Source: Campylobacteraceae bacterium UBA1877
Lineage (GTDB): Bacteria > Campylobacterota > Campylobacteria > Campylobacterales > Campylobacteraceae
Reading direction: 5' to 3'
Assembly (NCBI GenBank): GCA_002352945.1
Contig: DDHL01000105.1
Coordinates: 9,282 to 26,192, forward strand
Length of the DNA: 16,911 nucleotides
Shown here: positions 1-8,257 of the stretch, piece after piece
How the letters are laid out: every line of letters begins with the position of its first letter
How positions within the stretch are numbered: position 1 is the stretch's first letter
The notes under the pieces: generated by a model
Told to the model about the DNA's origin: nothing
What the model saw: only the letters and a program-made list of their open reading frames with translations
Database searches by the model: none
Made by a program: the position numbers and the translations under genes

Positions 1-918
1 ATGGCCGAGTGTACAGGATGTAGCGAGAGTCTTGTGCGTACTGATGCCCCAACAATTGACAGTTTGATTTTTGATTACATTTCGCTTGAGTACCATGAAA
101 CACTCATGGCCGCGGCTGGTTGGCAAGCAGAGCATAATTTAGAGAGTGCGATCGAGAAGTACAAGGGCCGATTTATTTTGATGGTAGAGGGTGGAATCCC
201 CGAAGGTGATAGCGAGTATTTCTTAACAGTTGGACCACACGGCAAAACTGGTGCGGCTCATGCACGAGATGCAGCCGAAGCGGCAGCGGCAATTTTTGCA
301 ATTGGTTCATGTTCCTCTTTTGGTGGTGTGCAAGCTGCTTATCCAAACCCAACAAATGCTCAACCACTAAGCAAGATTACAAGTAAACCTGTTATTAATG
401 TACCTGGATGTCCTCCAAGCGAGAAGAACATAGTAGGTCAAGTTCTCCATTATGTTCTATTTGGTACTCTTCCAGCGCTTGATGTATATAATCGTCCAAA
501 ATGGGCTTACGGAAGAAGAATCCATGATCTTTGTGAGCGACGCGGTCGATTTGATGCAGGTGAATTTGTAGAACAATTTGGTGATGAAGGTGCAAAAGAG
601 GGATACTGCCTTTATAAAGTAGGTTGTAAAGGACCTTACACTTTCAACAATTGTTCTCAAGAGCGCTTTAACCAGCACACCTCTTGGCCAATCCAAGCAG
701 GTCACGGCTGTATTGGCTGTAGTGAGCCTGATTTTTGGGATGCGATGGGACCGTTTGAAGAGCCATTAGGAAGCAGGCTTTATCATACTCTTTATGGAGA
801 AGGTGCTGATCGAACAGCAGATAAGGCAGGAATTGCATTATTAAGTGCTGTTGGTGTAGGTATCGCCGCCCACGCAGCGATTGCTGCTATTAAAGGTTCA
901 AAGAAAGACGAGGAATAA
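1..918 (+). CDS. hydA: [NiFe] uptake hydrogenase small subunit HydA, 5' partial
   Basis: This is the Fe-S subunit that carries electrons from the NiFe site to the cytochrome b subunit of a periplasm-facing, membrane-bound uptake hydrogenase. All eleven cluster ligands are visible. The proximal 4Fe-4S site is C4, C7, C104 and C137, the distal site is H175, C178, C203 and C209, and the medial 3Fe-4S site is C218, C237 and C240. Their spacing is close to that of the Desulfovibrio enzymes. A hydrophobic helix at about 276-297 followed by a short basic/acidic tail is the usual C-terminal membrane anchor. The ATG at position 1 is not the true start: family proteins have a twin-arginine signal peptide and several mature residues before the ECTGC motif, so the gene begins upstream of the window. 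hydB starts 3 bp after the stop, and its ribosome binding site (GACGAGGA, 908-915) lies inside the end of this gene. I am sure of the family. Confidence 0.96.
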   Translation: MAECTGCSESLVRTDAPTIDSLIFDYISLEYHETLMAAAGWQAEHNLESAIEKYKGRFILMVEGGIPEGDSEYFLTVGPHGKTGAAHARDAAEAAAAIFAIGSCSSFGGVQAAYPNPTNAQPLSKITSKPVINVPGCPPSEKNIVGQVLHYVLFGTLPALDVYNRPKWAYGRRIHDLCERRGRFDAGEFVEQFGDEGAKEGYCLYKVGCKGPYTFNNCSQERFNQHTSWPIQAGHGCIGCSEPDFWDAMGPFEEPLGSRLYHTLYGEGADRTADKAGIALLSAVGVGIAAHAAIAAIKGSKKDEE

Positions 919-921
919 TCC

Positions 922-2646
922 ATGAGTAAGCGAATAATTGTAGATCCAATTACACGAATTGAAGGCCACCTGAGAGTAGAGGTGGAAGTTGATGACAATG
1001 GTGTTGTAACTGAAGCATATGCATCATCCACTCTATGGCGTGGGATTGAAACAATTCTAAAAGGAAGAGACCCACGAGATGCTGGCTTTTTTACACAACG
1101 AATTTGTGGAGTTTGTACATACTCTCACTACAAAGCTGGTATTGAAGCAGTTGAAGATGCTCTTGGAATTAAACCACCTTTAAATGCAGTTTTAACCCGC
1201 TCTTTGATGCTGGCTTCACTATTTATGCATGACCACCCAATCCACTTTTATCAACTACATGGACTAGATTGGGTTGATGTAGTTTCAGCTCTAAGCGCAG
1301 ATCCTAAAAAAGCATCTGAACTTGCATTTGAATATACTGATAATCCATATGCAACTGGACACGATCATCTCAAAGGAGTTCAAGAGAGAGTTGCAGCCTT
1401 TGTTAAAAAAGGACATCTTGGACCATTTGCCAACGCATATTGGGGACACAGCACATACAAGCTCACTCCTGAGCAAAATCTCATTGCATTGTCTCACTAT
1501 TTAGAGTGTCTTAGAATCCAAAGAACTGCTGCTCAAATGATGGCAATCTTTGGTGCAAAACAACCTCATCCACAGTCACTAACTGTTGGTGGTGTAACTT
1601 GTGTTATGGACTTAATGACTCCAAGCCGACTTGGTGAATTTATGACCAAATTCCAAGAGGTAGCTGACTTTATCAATCGTGCTTACTATCCTGATGTTGT
1701 TATGGCTGGTAAAGCATACGCAACTGAAGAGAGCGTCTTAAATGACCTTGGAACTGCCAACCTCTTTACATATAAAGAGTTCCCAGTTAATGCAACTGAT
1801 ACCATTTTTGATAGTGGTATTATCATGGGTGGCGACCTTAGCAAAGTTTATGAGGTTGATGAGTCTAAAATCACTGAAGAGGCAACTAGAGCATGGTATG
1901 CAGATAATGAGCCTTTACATCCATATGATGGTAAAACAAACCCACAATATACCGGTTTGGTAGATATGGATACTATCAATGATAAAGGTGAACTTGCTCA
2001 CTCAAAAGCTTTAGATGTTAATGGTAAGTATACTTGGATTAAGGCTCCACGTTATGATGGAAAACCAATGCAAGTTGGACCACTTTCTAACATTGTTGTA
2101 AACTATGCTAAAGGTAATCCACGCGTAGTAAAAGTGGTTGATCAATTCTTAAAAGATACAGGATTGCCACTTGCTGCTGCCTTGTCAACACTAGGAAGAG
2201 CAGCATGCCGTATGATTGAAACAAAAATTATTGCAGACAATGCTCTTGAGACATTTAACAGTCTTGTTAATAACTTAAAAGTTGATCAAAGCACATGTGC
2301 TCCATATGTTATTGATAAAAACAAAGAGTATAAAGGTCGCTATATCGGTAATGTTCCTCGAGGCGTTCTATCTCACTGGATACGCATCAAAAATGGTGTA
2401 ATTGAAAACTATCAAGCAGTTGTTCCAACAACATGGAACGCTTCACCTAAAGATGCAAGTGGAGTGCGTGGACCATATGAGGAAGCTTTAATAGGTCTAA
2501 AAATTGCAGACCCATCACAACCGTTAGAAATTGTGCGCATCATTCACTCTTTTGACCCATGTTTAGCATGTGCTGTACATGTAATGGATACCAAGGGCAA
2601 TGAAATAAGCAGTTATAAGGTGAACCCTAACGGTACTAGCTGCTAA
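922..2646 (+). CDS. hydB: [NiFe] uptake hydrogenase large subunit HydB
   Basis: This is the catalytic subunit that splits H2 at a Ni-Fe(CN)2CO centre. The N-terminal ligand motif RICGVCTYSH supplies C62 and C65 (with H69), and the C-terminal motif DPCLACAVH supplies C547 and C550. The conserved RIEGH motif with the proton-transfer Glu is at 12-16. By family rule the peptidase cuts after H553, releasing a 21-residue tail once nickel is inserted; HydD, three genes on, is the obvious peptidase. There is no signal peptide, as expected, because the large subunit is exported together with HydA by the Tat system. The 574-residue length is normal. Membership of the group 1 epsilonproteobacterial (Wolinella/Helicobacter HydB) type is inferred from operon content and sequence style, not from a tree. 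Confidence 0.97.
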   Translation: MSKRIIVDPITRIEGHLRVEVEVDDNGVVTEAYASSTLWRGIETILKGRDPRDAGFFTQRICGVCTYSHYKAGIEAVEDALGIKPPLNAVLTRSLMLASLFMHDHPIHFYQLHGLDWVDVVSALSADPKKASELAFEYTDNPYATGHDHLKGVQERVAAFVKKGHLGPFANAYWGHSTYKLTPEQNLIALSHYLECLRIQRTAAQMMAIFGAKQPHPQSLTVGGVTCVMDLMTPSRLGEFMTKFQEVADFINRAYYPDVVMAGKAYATEESVLNDLGTANLFTYKEFPVNATDTIFDSGIIMGGDLSKVYEVDESKITEEATRAWYADNEPLHPYDGKTNPQYTGLVDMDTINDKGELAHSKALDVNGKYTWIKAPRYDGKPMQVGPLSNIVVNYAKGNPRVVKVVDQFLKDTGLPLAAALSTLGRAACRMIETKIIADNALETFNSLVNNLKVDQSTCAPYVIDKNKEYKGRYIGNVPRGVLSHWIRIKNGVIENYQAVVPTTWNASPKDASGVRGPYEEALIGLKIADPSQPLEIVRIIHSFDPCLACAVHVMDTKGNEISSYKVNPNGTSC

Positions 2647-2661
2647 GTAAAGGAGCAAATA

Positions 2662-3336
2662 ATGTCAAATCGCACAAGAAAATATGAGTTTTCAGCTGGT
2701 TATCGGTGGACACACTGGATACGCTTCTTTATGATGTTTGTACTCATTGGAACTGGGTTTTACCTAGCGTATGTGTTTGCTTCACCAAGACCTTCTGGAG
2801 AGCCAACCTTGTTTTTGCACGCTGAAATTAGAATGTGGCATCAAATTGCTGGATTTGTTTTAATTGCAGCGACAATTTTTAAAACCTATCTGTTCTTCTT
2901 TGATAGAACAAGTAAATTGGAGCGAATCTCCTTTTGGGATTTTATTAGTCCTAAAGCGTGGTTTGCTCAAATTAAATACTATCTTTTCTTGGGTCCACAC
3001 CCACATATGAGGGGAGCATACAATCCATTGCAATTTACGGCTTATCTTGGCCTTTATGCAATGATTGTGCTTATCTCATTAACTGGACTCATTTTGTATG
3101 CACATGTGTACCATGAAGGATTGGGTGGATTTTTGTATGATTATATGAGACCACTTGAAGCAATGATGGGTGGACTTGCCAATGTTCGCCAAATCCATCA
3201 TATTACAATGTGGGGAATCATACTCTTTACACCAATTCACATCTACCTAGCTATCTTTAGCTCAATTAAGGGTAAAGAGGGTGCACTAGATGCGATATTT
3301 AGCGGGTACAAATTTGCTAAAAATGACCATCATTAA
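2662..3336 (+). CDS. hydC: Hydrogenase cytochrome b subunit HydC
   Basis: This di-haem b integral membrane subunit takes electrons from HydA and reduces menaquinone. Four hydrophobic segments are visible at about 18-38, 57-79, 124-147 and 178-200. Histidines H18, H60, H179 and H193 lie in these helices, and H115 lies in the loop before the third. This pattern matches, with a constant offset of about seven residues, the functionally important histidines that I recall for Wolinella succinogenes HydC. The start has a strong ribosome binding site (AAGGAG, 2650-2655), and the gap after hydB is 15 bp. The 224-residue length is typical. The position directly after the structural subunits shows that this hydrogenase is quinone-linked rather than soluble. 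Confidence 0.95.
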   Translation: MSNRTRKYEFSAGYRWTHWIRFFMMFVLIGTGFYLAYVFASPRPSGEPTLFLHAEIRMWHQIAGFVLIAATIFKTYLFFFDRTSKLERISFWDFISPKAWFAQIKYYLFLGPHPHMRGAYNPLQFTAYLGLYAMIVLISLTGLILYAHVYHEGLGGFLYDYMRPLEAMMGGLANVRQIHHITMWGIILFTPIHIYLAIFSSIKGKEGALDAIFSGYKFAKNDHH

Positions 3337-3348
3337 GATGGGTTTTTA

Positions 3349-3906
3349 ATGAAGATACTAGTACTTGGTATTGGCAATGTGATGTTCTCCGACGAAGGCG
3401 TCGGAGTTCATCTTTGCCGTTTGGTTGAGCAAAAGTATGCATTTAAATCCTCAGAGCACACAGTCGACTTCGTAGACGGCGGTACATTAGCTGAACGTCT
3501 TACTCCAATTTTAGCCCAATATGATTATGCTATAATTTTTGATTGCGTAAGTGCAAACGGAGGTGAAGTTGGAGATGTCTATTTCTTTGATTTTGAAGAT
3601 GTGCCAAATAGCATTACATGGCAAGGCAGTGCCCATGAGGTTGAAATGCTCCAAACTTTAACAATGATGGATTTAGTTGGTGACCGTCCGAAAACAAAGG
3701 TCATTGGCATAATTCCTGAAGTTGTAAATATTACTACCTTTGAGCTAACTCCTCCAGTCCGCGAGGGGTCTAAACTTATGGAAAAAACCTTCTTAAACCA
3801 TATGCGCGAACTTGGATTTGAGATTGAGCTAAAAGAGCCGGATCTTTCAATCCAATCTGTTGCTAACCTTGCATGTCAAAGAGACCATAATGATTCTAGC
3901 CTTTGA
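3349..3906 (+). CDS. hydD: Hydrogenase maturation endopeptidase HydD (HyaD/HybD family)
   Basis: This cytoplasmic protease removes the C-terminal extension of HydB after nickel insertion. The N-terminal GIGNVMFSDEGVG signature (7-19) is diagnostic. The three expected nickel-sensing ligands are present at E16, D65 and H96, with the same order and spacing as the E16/D62/H93 triad of HybD. The gene starts 12 bp after hydC with only a weak ribosome binding site, suggesting translational coupling. Its 3' end overlaps the start of hydE by 17 bp. The 185 residues are slightly longer than the E. coli enzymes because of a polar C-terminal tail. Its partner is almost certainly the HydB encoded two genes upstream. 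Confidence 0.95.
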   Translation: MKILVLGIGNVMFSDEGVGVHLCRLVEQKYAFKSSEHTVDFVDGGTLAERLTPILAQYDYAIIFDCVSANGGEVGDVYFFDFEDVPNSITWQGSAHEVEMLQTLTMMDLVGDRPKTKVIGIIPEVVNITTFELTPPVREGSKLMEKTFLNHMRELGFEIELKEPDLSIQSVANLACQRDHNDSSL

Positions 3907-5551
3907 ATTTCGCACCCGTGCAACCCACGGTGTGTTAGAAAATATACTTGCTCATATTGTAAAGAGCGCGGGATTTAATTTGGATTTACGCCAAAATAAC
4001 GGCGTTTTAAGCCTGTTTGTTGAAGGTCAAGAGGATGAACTTTTAAGCTTTTCTGATAAGCTCTCATCTTCTCTTCCCCTTTCAATCTTTATACAAAGTT
4101 TTAATGTAAAAGTTGTGAATCAGCCAAGTGGCAAGCCCATAGAGGTTTTGCCTTGCAAGCTCTTTTTGCCTTTTACACCAAACATGGTTGCAAAAGCCTT
4201 GGATGAAAAAGGTGCTTTTTTTTATAATCCATTTATTCCCTCTGAGGTTGGTTTGGATTTAGAATCTAATGGCATTTTAACTTTTACATGTAAAGATGAA
4301 GAGATTACAAGCAAGGATGCAGATTTTAAAAGTATCTTTGAAAAGGCTGCGGCTTTAGTGCATAGTGGCCAATCTTTGCAAGTAACTAGTGCGACAGGCT
4401 CTTGGACTCTTCGAACAATGAGCGATTTAGAAACTAGTCTTGAAGATGCAATCATTATGCCAACAGACCTTAGTGTTGTTGAAAAGATGGTTGTTGTAAA
4501 AGAGGAGCAGATTCAAGCTCTAGCATCCTTGGAAAAACCGGTGCTTCGGCTAAACATTAATGCCGTTTTTGCCTCTAAAGAGATTATAAAAGAGAAGTTT
4601 GTCAATATGCGCATGGCTGATGATTTGCTGCTAATGCTTCTTATGCGTGAACTCTTTGCTCTTGGAGTTGAGTTTGTAATTACTCAAAAAGATGAGCAAG
4701 CACCATCAAAATTGACATATAATTCTCAAAGAGTTCGTCCGCTTTTACATGTAAGTGTTTTGGAAAATGGCCAAGCAATTCCAATTAAATCAGATATGTA
4801 TATTGACCAAAATTTGCAAGAAAAATTAGAGGCATTTGATTCTCAAAGTGCAAAACAGTCGCTATCTGTTCTTTTGGAAAACTCCCTTTTAAATAAGAGT
4901 GTTGCTTGTGTATACTTAAGCGATAAGCATAAAGATGAAATTATGCTCTACTCTGAGGATAAGGGCTTTGTTGGTTTAATTGATTTTGACTTTGCCGATT
5001 CTGGCCAAGAGATTATGGATGAGATTTCAAAAAGCACGACTGGAAAACGCTTAATTGAGAATTTTTCATCTAAATATCCTCAAAATTATAAAGCCTTTTG
5101 TGCTTTAGATTTATCTGGTTATCCTAAAAATCTTTACACCATTCTTGGTGCTGCTGGAGTATTGTTTAACTTTGCTCTTAGCGTGGAAGAGGGTGTCAAA
5201 AACCTTCTTGATAATGCAACCCTTTTTGGTGGACTTAAAGGGCCTAGGATCGATTATTTGCTCCAAGGGGATTCGCTTCATTCTAAAATGGATGCTTTAC
5301 GGCTTTTTAGAAGTGGTATGAGCTTTTTGCTAGCAGATTTAGATCCTTTAACTCTTAGCTATGGATATGTTGACTCACTAGGCTATTTTATATCTGATGT
5401 GTTAGATAGAATCCAAGATGAGTTTAAAACTACTCATGTGGCGTTGTGTGGGGCACTTTTTGGCAATGGCCGTCTTGCTCAAACCGTAGCGCGTCATGCC
5501 AAAATTACTCATACAGTCTGTTTTAATATCCAATATCCAGTTGATAACTGA
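3890..5551 (+). CDS. hydE: Hydrogenase accessory protein HydE (epsilonproteobacterial type, HypF-C-like tail)
   Basis: This protein of about 553 residues sits between hydD and hypF, the position of hydE in Wolinella and Helicobacter operons. In H. pylori hydE is, as I recall, required for hydrogenase activity; its chemistry is unknown to me. This is not the radical-SAM HydE of [FeFe] hydrogenases: there is no CX3CX2C motif. The first 440 or so residues match no domain I can name and have no signal peptide or membrane helices. From about 448 the protein resembles the Kae1-like C-terminal domain of HypF, including ALCGALFGNGRLA (about 518-530), where HypF has VVVGGGVFQNKTL. It stops where HypF has its PPNDGG nucleotide motif. 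I chose ATG 3890 over the upstream TTG at 3860 because AAAGAGA (3878-3884) is well placed for it. The stop overlaps the hypF start by 1 bp. Confidence 0.85.
   Translation: MILAFEFRTRATHGVLENILAHIVKSAGFNLDLRQNNGVLSLFVEGQEDELLSFSDKLSSSLPLSIFIQSFNVKVVNQPSGKPIEVLPCKLFLPFTPNMVAKALDEKGAFFYNPFIPSEVGLDLESNGILTFTCKDEEITSKDADFKSIFEKAAALVHSGQSLQVTSATGSWTLRTMSDLETSLEDAIIMPTDLSVVEKMVVVKEEQIQALASLEKPVLRLNINAVFASKEIIKEKFVNMRMADDLLLMLLMRELFALGVEFVITQKDEQAPSKLTYNSQRVRPLLHVSVLENGQAIPIKSDMYIDQNLQEKLEAFDSQSAKQSLSVLLENSLLNKSVACVYLSDKHKDEIMLYSEDKGFVGLIDFDFADSGQEIMDEISKSTTGKRLIENFSSKYPQNYKAFCALDLSGYPKNLYTILGAAGVLFNFALSVEEGVKNLLDNATLFGGLKGPRIDYLLQGDSLHSKMDALRLFRSGMSFLLADLDPLTLSYGYVDSLGYFISDVLDRIQDEFKTTHVALCGALFGNGRLAQTVARHAKITHTVCFNIQYPVDN
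4283..4294. repeat. Palindrome copy 1, TTTACATGTAAA, inside hydE
   Basis: A perfect 12-bp palindrome. The coding frame reads Phe-Thr-Cys-Lys here, the only genic copy not read as Leu-His-Val. Confidence 0.7.
4745..4754. repeat. Palindrome copy 2, TTACATGTAA, inside hydE
   Basis: The perfect 10-bp core, read as Leu-His-Val-Ser. The flanking bases (T on the left, G on the right) do not extend the palindrome. Confidence 0.7.
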
Positions 5552-7770
5552 TGCAAAGAGTTGGAGTTTGGGTTGAGGGGTTAGTACAAGGAGTTGGGTT
5601 TAGACCCTTTGTGTACACCTTGGCCCATTCGCATGGGATTGATGGGTTTGTCCGCAATACTCCAGAGGGAGTTTATATGGAGATTGAGGGCAGCAAAGAT
5701 ACAATTGAAGCTTTTATAAAAGATTTTTATCATAAACTCCCTCCTTTAGCGCGGGTTGACTCTTTTAAAAAAACCCTTCTAAAACCTCTTAATAAAAAGG
5801 GTTTTGTGATTGAACATAGCGATTATGGGGGTTCAAAACACTCTGCAATTTTGCCCGATATGGCAGTTTGTGATGACTGCTTAGCTGAAATGAAAGACCC
5901 GGCAAATCGGCGATACAAATACCCTTTTACAAACTGTACTAATTGCGGGCCAAGGTATTCAATCATCAAAACAGTTCCGTATGATAGACCAAATACATCT
6001 ATGGATATTTTTAAAATGTGCCCTCAATGCCAAGCCGAATATGAAGACCCTTCAAATAGGCGTTACCATGCTCAGCCAATTAGCTGTCCAAATTGCGGGC
6101 CAAGACTTGCTTTGCGAAGGCTTAAAGACGGTAAGGTTTTAGAGCGCGATGAGGCTAGTATCAAGGCTCTGGCTAACAAGATAAAAGAGGGTGCAATCGT
6201 TGCAATGAAGGGATTAGGCGGGTTTCATTTAATTTGTGATGCCTTAAATCCTAAAGCGATTCAAACCCTAAGAGAGCGAAAAAATAGGCCAACAAAACCC
6301 TTTGCAGTTTTATGTAAAGATGAAGATATGGCTTGCAAATATGGCATTTTTAGCGAAGCTGAAAAGAAGATGCTTACTGCAATTACAAAGCCAATTGTAT
6401 TAGTTTATAAAAATCCAAAAAATCCAATGCCAAAAGAGATTGCCCCTCACACCGATAGGCTTGGACTCTTTTTGCCATACACACCTTTACATGTAACTCT
6501 TTTTGAATATTTAGATGGACCCATTATTGCAACTAGCGCAAACCGCTCGGGCGAGCCAATTATCTATAATGCAAAGACTTTGATTGAAAAACTTTTTAAT
6601 GTAGTTGATTATATGCTCGATTTTGATCGAGAAATTATCAATGCAAGCGATGATTCAGTTGTGCAGCTAATTGATAAGAAGCCTTTATATTTAAGATTAT
6701 CAAGAGGCCTTAGCCCTTTTACTCTCCCACTAAAATCTGCTCCCAATCAAACTGTATTAGCAGTTGGGGCAGAGCAAAAAAATGCCCTTGCAATCTTACA
6801 TGAAAAAAGGATTATCCAAAGTCCATATATTGGGGATATGCACACTATTGAAGGATTTGAATTTTTTACAAGAACTCTTGAGAGTTTAAAATCGTTTTAT
6901 AATATAAATCCCCAAAAGATAATTTGCGATAAGCACCCCCAATACCACACAACCCAGTGGGCAAAAAGCCAAAATTTGCCAATAGAGTTTGTCCAGCATC
7001 ATCATGCTCATATTTGTGCCACAATGCTTGAACATAACCTAAAAGGACCGGTTTTAGGTGTTGCATGGGATGGGACTGGATATGGCGATGATGGAACTAT
7101 TTGGGGCGGTGAATTTTTATATTGCGAGGGTGGAAAATATGAGCGAGTTGGATTTTTTGAACCCTTTAAACTTGTGGGAGGAGAGGTTGCCATAAAAGAG
7201 ATTTGGAGGGTAGCATATAGTATTTTGCGTGATGTTATGGGTGATAATGTGGATGATTTAGCCCAATTTGAACCTTTTAAAAAGCGACTATCTCTTGTAA
7301 AAAAGGCCCATTCAAATTCAATTAATTCGCCACTTTGCTCCTCTGTTGGACGTATTTTTGATGCTGTTGCTTTCCTTTCAACTGGCCTTAGTAGCGTTAG
7401 CTATGATGGGGAGAGTGGGCTTTTAATTGAGCAGCTTTACGATAAGACTTTAGAAGATACTTATGAGTTTTCTATGGAAAACGGGGTGATAAAATACAAA
7501 GAGCAACTAATGTGTGCCTGTGTAGACAAACCTGAATTTATTATAACTAAATTTATTAATGGATTAGTTTCTTGTATTATCAAACTAGCTAAAATATATA
7601 ATGTTCCAGTAGTCGTAGGCGGGGGAGTATTTCAAAACAAAACCCTGCTCAATCGCCTTTACGTCGAATTACAAAAGGAGTCAATCCCACTCTTTTTTCC
7701 AGAAAAAATCCCCCCAAATGATGGCGGAATTGCTTTCGGACAACTTGCAAAATATGTTTTGACACAATAG
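5551..7770 (+). CDS. hypF: Carbamoyltransferase HypF
   Basis: HypF converts carbamoyl phosphate to a carbamoyl-adenylate and transfers the carbamoyl group to the C-terminal Cys of HypE, the first step in making the cyanide ligands of the NiFe site. All domains are present in order. An acylphosphatase domain (1-90) carries the VQGVGFRPF signature. Two zinc fingers follow, with C107/C110/C129/C132 and C157/C160/C179/C182. A YrdC-like domain spans about 200-385 and contains TSANRSGEP near 328. The Kae1-like domain has the metal-binding QHHHAH near 481, GTGYGDDG near 507, VVVGGGVFQN near 687 and PPNDGG near 721. The 739-residue length is normal. The start ATG overlaps the hydE stop (TGATG), so translation is probably coupled. 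The gene is at the end of the structural operon, away from the other hyp genes. Confidence 0.97.
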   Translation: MQRVGVWVEGLVQGVGFRPFVYTLAHSHGIDGFVRNTPEGVYMEIEGSKDTIEAFIKDFYHKLPPLARVDSFKKTLLKPLNKKGFVIEHSDYGGSKHSAILPDMAVCDDCLAEMKDPANRRYKYPFTNCTNCGPRYSIIKTVPYDRPNTSMDIFKMCPQCQAEYEDPSNRRYHAQPISCPNCGPRLALRRLKDGKVLERDEASIKALANKIKEGAIVAMKGLGGFHLICDALNPKAIQTLRERKNRPTKPFAVLCKDEDMACKYGIFSEAEKKMLTAITKPIVLVYKNPKNPMPKEIAPHTDRLGLFLPYTPLHVTLFEYLDGPIIATSANRSGEPIIYNAKTLIEKLFNVVDYMLDFDREIINASDDSVVQLIDKKPLYLRLSRGLSPFTLPLKSAPNQTVLAVGAEQKNALAILHEKRIIQSPYIGDMHTIEGFEFFTRTLESLKSFYNINPQKIICDKHPQYHTTQWAKSQNLPIEFVQHHHAHICATMLEHNLKGPVLGVAWDGTGYGDDGTIWGGEFLYCEGGKYERVGFFEPFKLVGGEVAIKEIWRVAYSILRDVMGDNVDDLAQFEPFKKRLSLVKKAHSNSINSPLCSSVGRIFDAVAFLSTGLSSVSYDGESGLLIEQLYDKTLEDTYEFSMENGVIKYKEQLMCACVDKPEFIITKFINGLVSCIIKLAKIYNVPVVVGGGVFQNKTLLNRLYVELQKESIPLFFPEKIPPNDGGIAFGQLAKYVLTQ
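6487..6496. repeat. Palindrome copy 3, TTACATGTAA, inside hypF
   Basis: The perfect 10-bp core in the YrdC-like part of hypF, read as Leu-His-Val-Thr. Confidence 0.7.
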
Positions 7771-7801
7771 TTATTTATCTTACCTTGTTTTAAGTTTTAT
7801 T

Positions 7802-7814
7802 GTAATAGTATTAC
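7802..7814. promoter_or_regulatory. Perfect 6-1-6 palindrome upstream of nikR, candidate operator
   Basis: GTAATA-G-TATTAC is a perfect inverted repeat 30 bp before the nikR start codon, about where a -35 region would lie. It sits in the 73-bp gap between hypF and nikR, which otherwise holds only AT-rich sequence and the nikR ribosome binding site (AAGGA, 7833-7837). Metal regulators of this kind often control themselves, so NikR or a Fur-family protein could bind here. The short spacer is unlike the long-spaced NikR operators known from E. coli and H. pylori, so the binding protein is uncertain. Confidence 0.4.
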
Positions 7815-7843
7815 GAATTAAAAATATCTTATAAGGATTTAAA

Positions 7844-8257
7844 ATGGATAAAGTAATTCGTTTTAGTGTATCTTTACCCGAACAACTTTTAGTAGAGCTC
7901 GATAAAAAAGTATCAACCCAAGGTTATGCTTCAAGAAGCGAATTTACTCGCGACTTAATTCGCGAAAAAATCGTTAAAGACAACTGGAAGGATGATAGCT
8001 CTGAAGTTATCGGTGTACTTACAATGATCTACACACATCATCAAAATGATTTAGTGCAACGCATTATTGATATTCAGCATGATGCTGATATTAAAATAAT
8101 GTGTAACACACATGTACATGTAGATCATGACAATTGCCTTGAGACTGTAATGGTTCAAGGTATGGCGAACAAAATCCAAGATTTTGCTCAAAAAATCGGC
8201 GGATTAAAGGGTGTTAAGTTTTCAAAACTTGTAAAAGCAGCTGTACCTGCTTCATAA
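7844..8257 (+). CDS. nikR: Nickel-responsive transcriptional regulator NikR
   Basis: NikR is a ribbon-helix-helix DNA-binding protein that senses nickel and controls uptake and use genes. The N-terminal RHH domain is clear ([13 protein letters not shown] at 4-16, then the helix with [13 protein letters not shown] at 27-39). The C-terminal ACT-like domain carries the high-affinity nickel site H79, H90, H92 and C98; the spacings 11, 2 and 6 are identical to H76/H87/H89/C95 of E. coli NikR. The 137-residue length is typical. The ribosome binding site AAGGA is 6 bp before the ATG. Its place between hypF and hypB links nickel sensing directly to nickel hydrogenase maturation. The 3' end overlaps the convergent gene on the minus strand by 6 bp, so there is no room for a terminator between them. 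Confidence 0.97.
   Translation: MDKVIRFSVSLPEQLLVELDKKVSTQGYASRSEFTRDLIREKIVKDNWKDDSSEVIGVLTMIYTHHQNDLVQRIIDIQHDADIKIMCNTHVHVDHDNCLETVMVQGMANKIQDFAQKIGGLKGVKFSKLVKAAVPAS

Noticed and set aside
1291..1504. Open frames on both strands inside hydB, and similar overlapping frames inside other genes
   Set aside because: They overlap strongly conserved genes, have no ribosome binding sites or recognisable domains, and are by-products of coding sequence.
2290..2301. Perfect 12-bp palindrome AGCACATGTGCT in hydB
   Set aside because: It shares only the ACATGT core with the iterated motif, occurs once, and lies in ordinary coding sequence.
3860..3889. Longer hydE starting at TTG 3860
   Set aside because: It would lengthen the overlap with hydD and lacks a ribosome binding site, while ATG 3890 has AAAGAGA at suitable spacing.
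8115..8122. TACATGTA in nikR as another palindrome copy
   Set aside because: It lacks the outer T/A pairs and falls in codons for the conserved HVHVDH nickel ligands, so protein constraint explains it. The same applies to TACATGTA at 2576-2583 in the conserved hydB end.
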